From Buttiauxella ferragutiae (lineage in GTDB: Bacteria; Pseudomonadota; Gammaproteobacteria; Enterobacterales; Enterobacteriaceae), in NCBI RefSeq assembly GCF_001654915.1, contig NZ_LXEQ01000056.1: a stretch of DNA of 64,000 bases, one strand, 5' to 3'. The notes under the pieces were generated by a model that was given only the letters and a program-made list of their open reading frames with translations, had not been told where the DNA came from and ran no database searches. How positions within the stretch are numbered: the first letter of the stretch is position 1; each line of letters opens with the position of its first letter. The position numbers were made by a program, and so were the translations under genes. Below are positions 51,682 through 61,172 of this stretch, piece after piece.

Positions 51682-54011
51682 TATTCTCTCTTTCCCTTTC
51701 CCTGGGTGGATGGGGGTAAGGCTAATGGTGCGGTTAAAAATGCGCAGAAGATCCCGCAGCTCAACACAATACCGAAACTGGCGATGGCTTGTGTCTGGCT
51801 AAAGACCAGCATTCCTAAGGTGAAAAGTGTGGTCAGCAAGGCCACGCTGATGGCGAGCAACGACGTAAGCGCAGTCCCACGCGGATTACTAAAGAACAGG
51901 GTGTAATTGATACCGATGCCCAGTACCAGCACCAACGCCAGCAACGAAAACAGATTCAGTGCGTGGCCGCTAAACGCCAGAGCAGCAAGGCCACCGCCGA
52001 GTGATAACAGCGAAGGCACCACACTCAGCAGGCCACGTTTTACGCCGAGACGCAGCACATAACTCAACGCAATCGCGGCCACTGCGGCAGCCAACAGCCC
52101 CGCTAATAAACTGCGGAAATGGCTGAACAATTCATTGAACATCACTTTTCTGTCAACCCAACTGACGCCCGGCAGTTTTGCCGCCAACCCCGCCAGTGCC
52201 GCGCTATCACGAACCCCACTGACCGGCACCAGCGCGCCACTTTTACCGTCCGGCAATGTGAGCCACAACAAGCGCCAGCCACTGCTAATAACACTTTTTT
52301 GCCAGAGTTCGGGCGTCACCGCCATTTGTTGCAGATTGGGCGCACTGACGGTAATCCCACTTTCGGCGAGGCGTTTTTGTAAAACCGGCGCGGCTTCGCG
52401 CAGCAATCGCAAATCCGCCTGTTGCTGTTCAAGCGAGGCGAGCGGGATCAGTCGGTAACTGTCGATAAGTTTATTCTTTTGCGCGCTTGCCAGGACTGGG
52501 GCCAGCTTTTCGAGGCGCTGCAAGGTTTGTTCGGCTGTATCGCCGTAAACCACAAACCATTTTTGATCCATGCCCTGCCCGGTCAGCGCGGTAATCGCCT
52601 GTTCTTCACGCACCAGATCCTGCGGCAACGCCTGGAAGCTGGCAATGTCATCGTTAATTTTTAATGAAACTACTCCGGCGAGGCTAATGACCAGCAACGC
52701 CAGTGGTATGCCAAAACGCACCGCTTTATTGTTTTGCCACGCATTCAACCAACCGTTAAGCAACCTGCTACAAGGCACCGGTCTGACGGGCAAACCGCGC
52801 ACCGCAAACGGATACCAGCACACCACCGTCAGACAAGAGGCGATTAACCCACTGGCGGCGAACACTGCAAGCTGACGAATGCCAGGGAATGGCGCGAGGA
52901 TCATAATGAGATAAGCGATCGCCGTCGTCGCCAGCGCCAGCAATAGCGCGGGAAGCACTTTGCGTAAACTGGCGCTCGGCGAATTTTGCGCGCCATGCAC
53001 CATACGTTCTGTCAGGTAATAGAGCGTGTAATCTGCCGAAACACCAACGATGCTCATGCTCATCACCAACGTCATCAGGTGCAATTCGCCAAAGCAAAGC
53101 AGCGTAATTGCCGTACCCGCCAGCGCACCAATGGCAACTGACGTGGCGCATAACAGTAATGGGCGCAGCGAACGAAACACCAGTAACACCAGCAGCAGTA
53201 CGCCAATCACCGTTGCCAGACCCAATGTTGAAACATCATGCTTAGCCTGCTGGCTGGCGTAATCACTGTAGAATAAGGTGCCGCGCGACATCACCTGTGC
53301 ATCCGGGAATTGTGATTTCAGCTTTTGTTGTAAAGCCCGCAGTTGTTCAACTGCCACACGCCCTTGCTGCATATCAAACGAGGAACCCTTGAGTTCGCCA
53401 TGCAGCAAATACCAGTAGCGCCCTTGTTTATCACGCGCCACCAGCCAGCCGTTTTGCAGGCGCATTTGGCTGGCAGTTTGTTGCAGCGCCAGTTGCGAAC
53501 CGCGCACCAGCATCAGCGGATCGTTAGTCAGCTCTTTACCGCTAACGCCGGAAAACGCCGAGTAAAGTTGCGATAACACCCACTGCACCTGCGCTTCACC
53601 GCCATTTTGCAAACGGCTGCGGGTCTGGTTATCCAGCAGGCCATTGCGGTTTTCGAAGTAGAATTTCCCCCACTCCTGCTGGCTTTTAGCCTCCATCGGC
53701 CCCTGCACATCTTGCAGGAACGGTTGCTGTTGCAGTTGTGTTTGCCACCACTGCGCAGCAGCGGCATCCGGTTGGTTACCGGGGCTGACCATCCACATCA
53801 TCTGTTTGTCCAGACGTTGCAGAAAACCGTTCTCAATTTGCGGCGGGACTTTCCCAAGGCTGCTGGCAGGCAGCAGCGACAATACGCTGCTGTCGAGCCT
53901 CGCCCTGGGGAGCAAGAGTGCAAGCAACACCACCAGCAAGCTGACTACCGCCAGCCAGCCCCACGCCAGGCGACGATACACGTCAGAAAGCGAAGCGCTG
54001 CTGCTCTTCAT
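51681..54011 (-). CDS. apeM: MMPL/RND-type exporter ApeM
   Basis: 776 residues with 11-12 helices in two repeats; large periplasmic loops follow helix 1 and helix 7. SVDYTLYYLTER-like stretch SADYTLYYL near residue 330 and GINYTLFF near 705 are MMPL motifs. Probably moves the aryl polyene lipid out of the inner membrane. Overlaps apeL by 29 bp. Confidence 0.86.
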   Translation of the reverse strand: MKSSSASLSDVYRRLAWGWLAVVSLLVVLLALLLPRARLDSSVLSLLPASSLGKVPPQIENGFLQRLDKQMMWMVSPGNQPDAAAAQWWQTQLQQQPFLQDVQGPMEAKSQQEWGKFYFENRNGLLDNQTRSRLQNGGEAQVQWVLSQLYSAFSGVSGKELTNDPLMLVRGSQLALQQTASQMRLQNGWLVARDKQGRYWYLLHGELKGSSFDMQQGRVAVEQLRALQQKLKSQFPDAQVMSRGTLFYSDYASQQAKHDVSTLGLATVIGVLLLVLLVFRSLRPLLLCATSVAIGALAGTAITLLCFGELHLMTLVMSMSIVGVSADYTLYYLTERMVHGAQNSPSASLRKVLPALLLALATTAIAYLIMILAPFPGIRQLAVFAASGLIASCLTVVCWYPFAVRGLPVRPVPCSRLLNGWLNAWQNNKAVRFGIPLALLVISLAGVVSLKINDDIASFQALPQDLVREEQAITALTGQGMDQKWFVVYGDTAEQTLQRLEKLAPVLASAQKNKLIDSYRLIPLASLEQQQADLRLLREAAPVLQKRLAESGITVSAPNLQQMAVTPELWQKSVISSGWRLLWLTLPDGKSGALVPVSGVRDSAALAGLAAKLPGVSWVDRKVMFNELFSHFRSLLAGLLAAAVAAIALSYVLRLGVKRGLLSVVPSLLSLGGGLAALAFSGHALNLFSLLALVLVLGIGINYTLFFSNPRGTALTSLLAISVALLTTLFTLGMLVFSQTQAIASFGIVLSCGIFCAFLTAPLALPPSTQGKGKRE

Positions 54012-54588
54012 TCGTGAGTTTTCGCGGTTCTGGTCGGTGGTTACTAAAGATGATTTCAGTGAAATCGCCCTGCAAATCGTTCAACGCAATGCGCTTCAGA
54101 TACTTATCGCCCTGCAAAGTAATGGTGCTAAACAGCTTATCGAGCGGCGTTGTTGTCGGCGTTAATACCAGCTGCCATTGGCCTTTGCCCTGGTCGGTAA
54201 AGACGCTGGAAAAGTTCTCATCGAGCACTTTGCGGTCAGCCTGGAATAGCGCACGCAACAAATGGTTGAACTGGAACATTTGCGGGTTGCTGTCAGCGGT
54301 GATGATTTGCGGTGGCTGAGTGCCCATCTTTTGTGCCATATGGCTGTCATCCAGCACCAGCGTCATCGGGAAAGGATGCTGTTGTTGCCACCACAAGCCT
54401 TTGCTTTTGGCGATCAACACTTCACCGCTGGAATGGAGCGGTTGCGCCATGCCGCTAATTTGCCGTTCTTGTTGGAATTTAGCCCGAACCACCGGCTGCG
54501 AGGCAAAACTGCGCTGCACATCATCAAGTGTGATGGCGCTCGCCGTAAAGCTGATAAGCAGCAAGGCCATTAAAAAAATCTTATTCAT
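53983..54588 (-). CDS. apeL: LolA-like outer-membrane carrier ApeL
   Basis: 201 residues. Signal peptide (MNKIFLMALLLISFTASA) then a LolA-type beta half-barrel (FQQERQISGMAQPLHSSGEV, KGLWWQQQHPFPMTLVLDD in separate segments). A periplasmic carrier for lipid or lipoprotein; here likely for the aryl polyene. Overlaps apeK by eight bases. Confidence 0.83.
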   Translation of the reverse strand: MNKIFLMALLLISFTASAITLDDVQRSFASQPVVRAKFQQERQISGMAQPLHSSGEVLIAKSKGLWWQQQHPFPMTLVLDDSHMAQKMGTQPPQIITADSNPQMFQFNHLLRALFQADRKVLDENFSSVFTDQGKGQWQLVLTPTTTPLDKLFSTITLQGDKYLKRIALNDLQGDFTEIIFSNHRPEPRKLTNEEQQRFAF

Positions 54589-55006
54589 GACTCAAACCCA
54601 TACGTTCAAAAAGTACTGGAGGGGAAACAAAACACAGCTCTCCGCTGGTTGCCGAAACAGCAACCTGAATGGTGTAACCCGTGGTGGTGCGTTTGCCACT
54701 TTGCGCATCGACAATTTCATAGCCGATTTTCAGACGGTTTTCGTATTCCAGTACCGTAGCGCGGACCAAAATCTGTTGTTCAAATTTCACCACATCACGG
54801 TATTTGACGCGGGTGTCGACCACTGGCCAAACGTAACCGGACTCTTGCATCGCCCGATAGCCATAAGAAAATTGGCCAAGCAACGCCTCACGCGCCACTT
54901 CAAAGTAACGGAAATAGTTACCGTGCCACACCACACCCATTGCATCGACATCATGGAATGGGACTTTGATGCTGATCTCCACAGAGAAACGTGGGTCATT
55001 TAACAT
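54581..55006 (-). CDS. apeK: Hot-dog thioesterase ApeK
   Basis: 141 residues of the 4-hydroxybenzoyl-CoA thioesterase type; the catalytic aspartate is in VPFHDVDAMGVVWHGNYF near residue 17. May release or edit acyl thioesters in the pathway. AAGGAG precedes the start; overlaps apeJ by seven bases. Confidence 0.82.
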   Translation of the reverse strand: MLNDPRFSVEISIKVPFHDVDAMGVVWHGNYFRYFEVAREALLGQFSYGYRAMQESGYVWPVVDTRVKYRDVVKFEQQILVRATVLEYENRLKIGYEIVDAQSGKRTTTGYTIQVAVSATSGELCFVSPPVLFERMGLSHE

Positions 55007-56694
55007 CCGGACTCCTTTTCTGGCGGTAACTGCCAGAAATCATAAAAATTAAACCAGTCTAGTGGCGAACGCAGTGCGTAAAATTCCAGGCGCTGCGCGT
55101 AGCGATCAATGATGTCTTGTAGAGACTGAGAGCGTGTGGTTCGCGGTAGCAACAGCGGATCGGCAAAGTTTTCGGCGTGAATACGCAACTTGCCCTGCTC
55201 ACGCAATACCATCATAAGAATGACTGGGCATCGTAATGCGGCAGCCAGGATAAACGGGCCTTGTGGAAATGGCGCGGGGTTGCCCATAAACTGGCTCCAG
55301 CAGATGCGCCGTTCCCCGCCGCGCTGCGAGTTCACCGCAATTCGGTCACCCACAATCGCCACCCATTCACCAGCGTCAAGTTTGTCTTGTAATAACATTG
55401 CTGTCTGCGGCCCAATATGGCTGACAGGGAGCAAGTTCACCGCCGCCTGTGGGGCAATTTCTTCAATAATCTGACGAAAACGTTGGGCATGGTCAGTAAA
55501 TACCAGCGCATTAATAATCAGCCCGGCCTCCACTTGCGCCAGCGCGCGGCTGGCCTCGATGTCACCGAGATGAGCGGCAAGGATCAGCTTCCCCTGCCCG
55601 GCCTGTGGTTGTAAAACTTCACGGCTGCCTGGTGCAAATTCAATGTCACGTCCCCAGACAATATCACCCCGCCAGGCCGCAATCTTATTGAGCATCGCAT
55701 CCCCGAAACGTAAGAAATGCCGATAGCTATTTAAACCTTGTGGCAAGGTTATTTGCTGGCTTTCTGCCTGTTGCCTGACGCGTTCCAGCCACTGCTGTGA
55801 GGCTTTACGCTGCGCGCTTCCGCTCAGCCACATCCACGCCACCACCGGATAAAGCAAGACGTTGAATGCCCGACGCCCTAAACGCTGGTAAATGTTGAGC
55901 ATTAAACGCATTCCCGCCAGCCCTTTACGCTCGGGAATTTGTGCCCAGTGAGCAGCGTTGCGACGGCGCGTGAGCAACGCCGGAATGCGCGGCAACATGC
56001 CAAAAAACAACCGAGTGTGCATCCAGGAGATACGCAAGTTATCGTGCAGCGCATCAAAGTGCGACACACCATCCGCTGGATAGATAACCCTGGTACGCAA
56101 AAATCGGCTGTCGGTTCCCGCCCAATACAAACGCACCATGATTTCGGTATCGAAATCCATCCGTTTACCCGGACGGTGTTTCTCAATAATCCCGAGCGTG
56201 GCCGCCAGCGGATAGACACGAAATCCACACATACTGTCTTTTAATGACAGCGACAATGTTTCAATCCACACCCAGACATGCGTGACATAACGCCCGTAAA
56301 GGCGCGATTTTGGTACTGATTCGTCGTATTCCGGCGTGCCGGAAATCAGGCTTTCGGGATGGGCTCGCGCTTCATCTAAAAAACGTGGCACATCTTCTAT
56401 GCAGTGTTGCCCGTCGGCATCAAGCTGGACTGCGTGGGTAAAACCCGCCTGCGTCGCCGCTTCCAGGCCGGTAATCACCGCCTCTCCCTTCCCCTGATTA
56501 GTGGGAAGACTGATAAGCGTAACGCCGGTTAATTGTGCCAGTTGCTGTTTGGTGGCTTGTTCACTGCCGTCATCGACAATAATGCAAGGCAGGCCAAACG
56601 GTTGCAGGCGTGCCAGCACCGCCGACATCGTCGCGCCGTGGTTAAAACACGGGATCACCACACAGGGGCGAAAAGCCGCAGGTGTTACGGGCAT
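55000..56694 (-). CDS. apeJ: Fused glycosyltransferase 2 / lysophospholipid-type acyltransferase ApeJ
   Basis: 564 residues. Residues 1-240 are a GT-2 domain (VIPCFNHGATMSAVL near 13, DDGSEQ near 41, QLDADGQHC near 91). Residues 290-560 are an LpxL/HtrB-like acyltransferase (AAHLGDIEASRAL near 373, fitting HX4E). It probably joins sugar and acyl parts of the lipid anchor. Overlaps apeI by 10 bp. Confidence 0.85.
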   Translation of the reverse strand: MPVTPAAFRPCVVIPCFNHGATMSAVLARLQPFGLPCIIVDDGSEQATKQQLAQLTGVTLISLPTNQGKGEAVITGLEAATQAGFTHAVQLDADGQHCIEDVPRFLDEARAHPESLISGTPEYDESVPKSRLYGRYVTHVWVWIETLSLSLKDSMCGFRVYPLAATLGIIEKHRPGKRMDFDTEIMVRLYWAGTDSRFLRTRVIYPADGVSHFDALHDNLRISWMHTRLFFGMLPRIPALLTRRRNAAHWAQIPERKGLAGMRLMLNIYQRLGRRAFNVLLYPVVAWMWLSGSAQRKASQQWLERVRQQAESQQITLPQGLNSYRHFLRFGDAMLNKIAAWRGDIVWGRDIEFAPGSREVLQPQAGQGKLILAAHLGDIEASRALAQVEAGLIINALVFTDHAQRFRQIIEEIAPQAAVNLLPVSHIGPQTAMLLQDKLDAGEWVAIVGDRIAVNSQRGGERRICWSQFMGNPAPFPQGPFILAAALRCPVILMMVLREQGKLRIHAENFADPLLLPRTTRSQSLQDIIDRYAQRLEFYALRSPLDWFNFYDFWQLPPEKESGC

Positions 56695-57035
56695 AATTTA
56701 ATCTTCCCGCTGCTGGCCGGAATGCCGCCATCTTCGGTCAACAAGGTGTAGGAAAAACTCAGCACGTTACGCGTAGCATCCCATTGCAGATTCAGTTCCA
56801 GTTCGCTTTGCGGAACAATCGGGCGCTGGAATTTAACGTTATCAATCGCACTAAAGCGCATATCCGGCGCAAGTTCTGCACCGTAGGCCATCACCCAATC
56901 GAGTTGCGCGACCCCAGGTAACAGCGGTTGTGTGGGGAAATGCCCGGCAAACCAGCCTAATGTTGGCGGAACCGCAAGCCGCAAACACAGTTTGCCCGCT
57001 TCGGGTTGCGCACGCTGTAACTCAATGGGTTTCAT
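56685..57035 (-). CDS. apeI: APE dehydratase ApeI
   Basis: 116 residues, FabA/FabZ-like hot-dog fold (GHFPTQPLLPGVAQLDWV near residue 31, the histidine-containing motif). Dehydrates 3-hydroxyacyl chains. The ATG at 57035 has AGGAG seven bases upstream and lies within apeH (14-bp overlap); a longer in-frame start is unlikely. Confidence 0.83.
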   Translation of the reverse strand: MKPIELQRAQPEAGKLCLRLAVPPTLGWFAGHFPTQPLLPGVAQLDWVMAYGAELAPDMRFSAIDNVKFQRPIVPQSELELNLQWDATRNVLSFSYTLLTEDGGIPASSGKIKLCP

Positions 57036-58344
57036 CAAATAACTCCTGTAATTGCGTCCACGCGCGCTTGCTCTGGCTATTGAGCGGGATGCGCTCGACG
57101 ATGCGCCAGTAACGCGGAATGGCGATTGGCTCAAGCCAGGCACTGAGCGCTTCTCGCCACTGTTGCTTGCAGGCTCCTTGCGCTGTGGGTGCCACCACTA
57201 CGGCACCAAGTGCGATGCGACTCCCTCGAGTGACCGGGACCACAACCGCTTCTTCAACACCTGGCAAAGCCAATAATCGACGCTCAACTTCACTCAGCGA
57301 GATACGTTTTTCTTCAATTTTAACCACGCGGTCACGTCTGCCAATTAAACGAAACCGCCCTTGCGAGGTAAATTCCAGAATATCGTCGAGTTGCCCGTGA
57401 TGGTGATGAATCAAGGGTGATTCCACGTGCCAGACATCGTCTTGTTGAGTAAACCGCACCGCCGGAAAGGCTTGCCATTCCGGAGCAGTCTGCACATGTT
57501 CACGCCATGCCAGCACACCGGTTTCAGTGGTGCCGTAAATTTCTGATACTGGCGTTTTCAGCCAGGCCAGTGCCTGTTGCGCCGTAACATCATCGAGTTT
57601 CCCGGCAGCGGAAATCACTCGTTTGAACTGCGGTGCGGCAAGGTTAATATCCAGCCGTTTTAAAAATGCCGGACTACTGATAAACAGCAATGGATGTGAG
57701 GCACGCGCCGCTAATTGTTCCGGGAAGTGAATCATCGCAGCATCACCCGCCAGGCCAAGCGCCATCGGCAACATCACGCGGAAGGTGAAACCATAAAGGT
57801 GCTGATGTGACACCGACCCCACTACGCGACAATCACGCAGGCTATCGCCCCACAGCGCCGCCAGCCAGGCAATTTCCTCATCCAGTGCACGCAGCGTTTT
57901 GTAGATTTGTGCCGGTTCCCCCGTCGAACCTGAGGTAAAGAACACCACGCCAGCCTCTTCGGGGACCGGTTCAAACGGCTGGAACGCGGAGTAATTCAGT
58001 GTTTGCGGGTTCAGCACCGGGCAACTGAGATTTAGCGGATTATCACTGAGCACGCCGCAAAAATGTTCTTGCTGCTCACGCAGTTGGGCTTCACGATTAT
58101 GCCCTGGTAAAACCGGTGTTTTACCCGCGTGCAGCGTCGCTAATAGTGCAGCGATAAAGTCATAACTGTTATCAAAACAGAGTGCCCAGCGCTGGCCGGG
58201 CTGGCGCTGTAGCCAGTCATAAATACGCTGCACATCTTTAATTAAATCGCTCTGCGTGAAGCATTGCTGCCCGGCAAACGCCACCACATGCTGCGGATGA
58301 CGGCTACCATTAAGCCAGAGCGCCAGCGCTAACGGGCTATTCAT
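57022..58344 (-). CDS. apeH: AMP-dependent acyl-ACP/CoA ligase ApeH
   Basis: 440 residues, adenylate-forming family: FFTSGSTGEPAQIYKT near residue 134, YGTTETGVLAW near 270, RFRLIGRRDRVVKI near 328 and the C-terminal ligase lysine region (IPLNSQSKRAW near 424). In E. coli it is thought to activate 4-hydroxybenzoate and load it on an acyl carrier. Overlaps apeG by eight bases. Confidence 0.85.
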   Translation of the reverse strand: MNSPLALALWLNGSRHPQHVVAFAGQQCFTQSDLIKDVQRIYDWLQRQPGQRWALCFDNSYDFIAALLATLHAGKTPVLPGHNREAQLREQQEHFCGVLSDNPLNLSCPVLNPQTLNYSAFQPFEPVPEEAGVVFFTSGSTGEPAQIYKTLRALDEEIAWLAALWGDSLRDCRVVGSVSHQHLYGFTFRVMLPMALGLAGDAAMIHFPEQLAARASHPLLFISSPAFLKRLDINLAAPQFKRVISAAGKLDDVTAQQALAWLKTPVSEIYGTTETGVLAWREHVQTAPEWQAFPAVRFTQQDDVWHVESPLIHHHHGQLDDILEFTSQGRFRLIGRRDRVVKIEEKRISLSEVERRLLALPGVEEAVVVPVTRGSRIALGAVVVAPTAQGACKQQWREALSAWLEPIAIPRYWRIVERIPLNSQSKRAWTQLQELFDETH

Positions 58345-58906
58345 AGCGACGTTTCACTCGCACTCTGACCAGCCATTCGGCAGCAAATAACATGCCCATG
58401 AACAGGTAACTCACCATTCCATTCCATAGAGTCCACCAATGAATGTTGCCCGCAAGGCACGTCCATAGGGCGACACTGCCGTTAAAAATAAAGAACAGGC
58501 ACCAGACTTGTGTCACACGGCGGGTGTAACGCACGCCCGCAGGCGGCAGATCCCCTTCACGCCAACGCGCCAGGCGCTCGATAAGCGACATCGTCGTAAA
58601 CAATGATGACCCAAACAAGGTCAGCATCACCGCATTGACGACCACCGGATACCACAGTAGCAGTTGCGCTTCTCGCATCCAGATACTGGCGAGTGATAAC
58701 ACCGCCCCAGCCCACGCAAGACCTTTAAAAGCCCGGCTTAAAGCACCAGTTTTTCCACGTAACACACATAAACGCAGCACAAAACACAGCGCAAGGATCG
58801 GCAGCAAAATGTGTAATTTTGGGTATGAGATCGCCAACCAGACGGCAAAGGGCCAACCAATTACGGCTAGCCCCCCCGCTATCGTCAGTGCTTGTTTTGC
58901 CCGCAC
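58337..58906 (-). CDS. apeG: Membrane protein ApeG (GTG start)
   Basis: 189 residues with five hydrophobic segments; COG4648-type inner-membrane protein found in aryl polyene clusters, function unknown. GTG start three bases after the apeF stop. Confidence 0.8.
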   Translation of the reverse strand: MRAKQALTIAGGLAVIGWPFAVWLAISYPKLHILLPILALCFVLRLCVLRGKTGALSRAFKGLAWAGAVLSLASIWMREAQLLLWYPVVVNAVMLTLFGSSLFTTMSLIERLARWREGDLPPAGVRYTRRVTQVWCLFFIFNGSVALWTCLAGNIHWWTLWNGMVSYLFMGMLFAAEWLVRVRVKRRYE

Positions 58907-58909
58907 GCT

Positions 58910-59158
58910 TTACGGCTCGCTATGCAAACGCTCAACCGCGTCTACAACATCCTGTACTGTGCGTACCGATTTAAAATCTTCCGGTTTAATTTTTTTACCG
59001 CTGCGCTTTTGTAGATGAACAACCATATCTACAGCATCGATACTATCGAGATCCAAATCTTCGTATAAACGAGATTGCGGAGTGATTTGTTCAGGAGAGA
59101 GTTCAAATAACTTAACCAGTAACCCGGTGACTTCCTGATAAATATCTTCTTTCTTCAT
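58910..59158 (-). CDS. apeF: Acyl carrier protein ApeF
   Basis: 82 residues, acidic. The phosphopantetheine serine is S39 in LDLDSIDAVDM. Carries growing polyene chains. It follows apeE by 19 bp. Confidence 0.88.
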   Translation of the reverse strand: MKKEDIYQEVTGLLVKLFELSPEQITPQSRLYEDLDLDSIDAVDMVVHLQKRSGKKIKPEDFKSVRTVQDVVDAVERLHSEP

Positions 59159-59177
59159 AACGTACTCGTGGTTTCAA

Positions 59178-59450
59178 TCAGGCGCTGTGCGCAGGGTTTT
59201 GACTTTTAATAAATGCGGCGAGATTCGCGACAGAATAAAAATGTTCGCGCATCGCTTCGTTTTCGGCGGATAACACCACACCATAACGTTTTTTAACCGC
59301 CAGTCCTAATTCCAGTGCGTCAATGGAATCAAGGCCAAGGCCGTCATTACCAAATAACGCGGCCTCACTTTCAATCTCATCAACGCTTATCTCTTCGAGA
59401 TTCAAAGTATCGATAATGAGTTGTTTAATATCGGTCTCTAAGGATTCCAT
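59178..59450 (-). CDS. apeE: Acyl carrier protein ApeE
   Basis: 90 residues, acidic. The serine is S42 in LGLDSIDALEL. Two carriers per cluster are typical of aryl polyene systems; in E. coli one is primed with the aryl starter. Confidence 0.88.
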   Translation of the reverse strand: MESLETDIKQLIIDTLNLEEISVDEIESEAALFGNDGLGLDSIDALELGLAVKKRYGVVLSAENEAMREHFYSVANLAAFIKSQNPAHSA

Positions 59451-59465
59451 ATAACCATCCGAGTC

Positions 59466-60236
59466 TTAACGAGAATCAGGAACCAGTTCCTGACATAAAT
59501 ATTGGCTAAGACGGCGCGCCGCTAAGCCTGGGGCATCGTCTAAATTGACCATAAAGCTCTGGCTGTCGATCCGCTGTTTGACACTCACGGTAATCATTGG
59601 CTTGTGCTGTGGGATCTGATACCAGCGGCTGTGTTTATCGAGATACCGCTGGTCGCAATGAATATGCACTAGCCGCAATTCACATCCGCTGCGCACCGCA
59701 ATATTAGCCGCACCGCGCTGGATAACCAGCGGTTCCCCTGGGCGTGTGCGTGTGCCTTCCGGGAAAATCAGTATCGCCTCCCCTGCTGCCATACGCTTCT
59801 GGCTTTCAGGAAGTAACGTTTCGCCCTGACTGTTAACCAGATAATCGGCTGCACGTATCACGCCTCGAAAACAGGGATTGTTTACCAAACTGGCTTTCAC
59901 CAGGCAGCCAATATGCGGCGCCTGAGAAGCAATAAATACGTAATCCAGCAACGTCGGATGGTTGGCAACAATCAAACACCCATGATCGTTTGTTAACTGC
60001 TCGCAATTTTCGAAGCGATAATCGAACACACCGAGGCCGCGTCCGATGCGTAAAAACAATCGGAAACTGGCGGCAATGCTTCGACGTGCAATCTCACGGC
60101 GCTTGCCATTATCACGCACAAATAATAGTAGTAAATTAAACCAAACCAGCGACAGCACCAGGCCACCACTACCAAATAAAACAAATAACCAGCCGGTCAT
60201 AAGCACCCGCCAGCCCCATTTCAAACGCGCCCACAT
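59466..60236 (-). CDS. apeD: 1-acyl-glycerol-phosphate-type acyltransferase ApeD
   Basis: 256 residues. N-terminal membrane anchor, then PlsC-type motifs: NHPTLLDY (HX4D) near residue 98 and FPEGTRTRPG near 167. The ATG at 60236 shares a base with the apeC stop (TAATG) and has GGAG upstream; a start six codons earlier is less likely. Probably acylates the lipid anchor. Confidence 0.84.
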   Translation of the reverse strand: MWARLKWGWRVLMTGWLFVLFGSGGLVLSLVWFNLLLLFVRDNGKRREIARRSIAASFRLFLRIGRGLGVFDYRFENCEQLTNDHGCLIVANHPTLLDYVFIASQAPHIGCLVKASLVNNPCFRGVIRAADYLVNSQGETLLPESQKRMAAGEAILIFPEGTRTRPGEPLVIQRGAANIAVRSGCELRLVHIHCDQRYLDKHSRWYQIPQHKPMITVSVKQRIDSQSFMVNLDDAPGLAARRLSQYLCQELVPDSR

Positions 60237-60958
60237 TAGCAGCGGCTCCAGCACCAGGCGAGGCGTTCACCGGCAACAGTAAAAGTGGGCTGCGAGCTTA
60301 ACCAGCTGTGCAAAAATGCCAGTCCCTGCGGTAAAAATTGCCCTTCGCTCATTGGACTCGGTGTGGTTTGGCATTGAATTTGCGAACCACTTTCCAATAA
60401 CAGTGCAACGGAAAATGGCAAATTGACCACGTCACCGGCCAAATGCGGGTGATAAAACTCGGGGATCAAACCATCGAAATCGACCAGCAAAACGCGCTTA
60501 TACCCGGCATGATGCAGCGATGTGACTTCTATTAATGCCTGGGAAAATGAGTCATAGCCCGCAGAAACAGACGATGACACCAGGGCTTTTTTGGCTGCAA
60601 TGGTGGTATTACCTACTGACGAGTTGTGTACCGACATCGCAAAATCCGTTGGCGAGAGGCTTTCTTGTTCCGCCAGCGCAGTTAAAATTCGAAAGTTTCT
60701 TTCAAGTTCACCATGACGGCTGGCAAAAACCAGCGCATCAACTGACTGTCGGGACAATATTGCCAGTGCACAATCAACGGCAAGACGGCTTCCTGATGAC
60801 AAACGACGCGCCGTCATCATCGGTAAGTAGCGGCTTTTTGCAAGCGGAGCTGAAATATCAACGGCGCCGGGGGTTTGGCTCCATGCCTGCCACTCCTCGG
60901 TTTCAGATAAACCAGGGGCTCGGGCCTGCCAGTCGACAACGTTAAACGCTAACTTCAT
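60236..60958 (-). CDS. apeC: Ketosynthase-like chain-length factor ApeC
   Basis: 240 residues, only the N-terminal half of a ketosynthase (PF13723-like). SVHNSSVGNTTIA near residue 110 stands where the catalytic cysteine of a full KS would be, and there is none; it is thus a partner subunit for ApeO rather than an active synthase. First gene of the operon; the region 60959-61172 upstream must hold its promoter. Confidence 0.83.
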   Translation of the reverse strand: MKLAFNVVDWQARAPGLSETEEWQAWSQTPGAVDISAPLAKSRYLPMMTARRLSSGSRLAVDCALAILSRQSVDALVFASRHGELERNFRILTALAEQESLSPTDFAMSVHNSSVGNTTIAAKKALVSSSVSAGYDSFSQALIEVTSLHHAGYKRVLLVDFDGLIPEFYHPHLAGDVVNLPFSVALLLESGSQIQCQTTPSPMSEGQFLPQGLAFLHSWLSSQPTFTVAGERLAWCWSRC

Positions 60959-61172
60959 GCTCGATACCCATATTCATCTAAATCGCCCGACAGATTTTAA
61001 TCCCGGGACAGTTGCCGACTATCAACTAAGTCTTAATTTTAAGAATTTTCGCTCAAGTTTTGATATTTCGTGCGCTATGGCTTCTCCAGCGGCTGAGAAT
61101 TGTAACAAAAAAGGCGATTAAATAAATACTTGAGATAAATCCTCTGGCCCGCGGAACAGCAGGCCGTGGATT
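60959..61172. promoter_or_regulatory. Intergenic region upstream of the ape operon
   Basis: 214 bp between ymdA stop and the apeC start, same strand. It is AT-rich; CTTAATTTTAAG (a palindrome near 61032) and TTGAGC on the minus strand are candidate promoter parts but nothing is convincing. Confidence 0.3.

Larger units (their letters stand above)
46662..60958 (-). other. Aryl polyene (APE) biosynthetic gene cluster
   Basis: Seventeen genes on one strand: ketosynthases, ketoreductase, two dehydratases, two acyl carriers, an AMP ligase, acyl- and glycosyltransferases, thioesterase, an LolA-like carrier, an MMPL exporter, a lipoprotein and a phosphopantetheinyl transferase. Order matches the E. 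coli CFT073 apeC to apeR series. Aryl polyenes are outer-membrane pigments that protect against oxidants and aid biofilm. A methyltransferase (apeB in CFT073) is not present at the upstream end. An ERIC element and a REP pair sit between apeP and apeQ. Confidence 0.9.
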
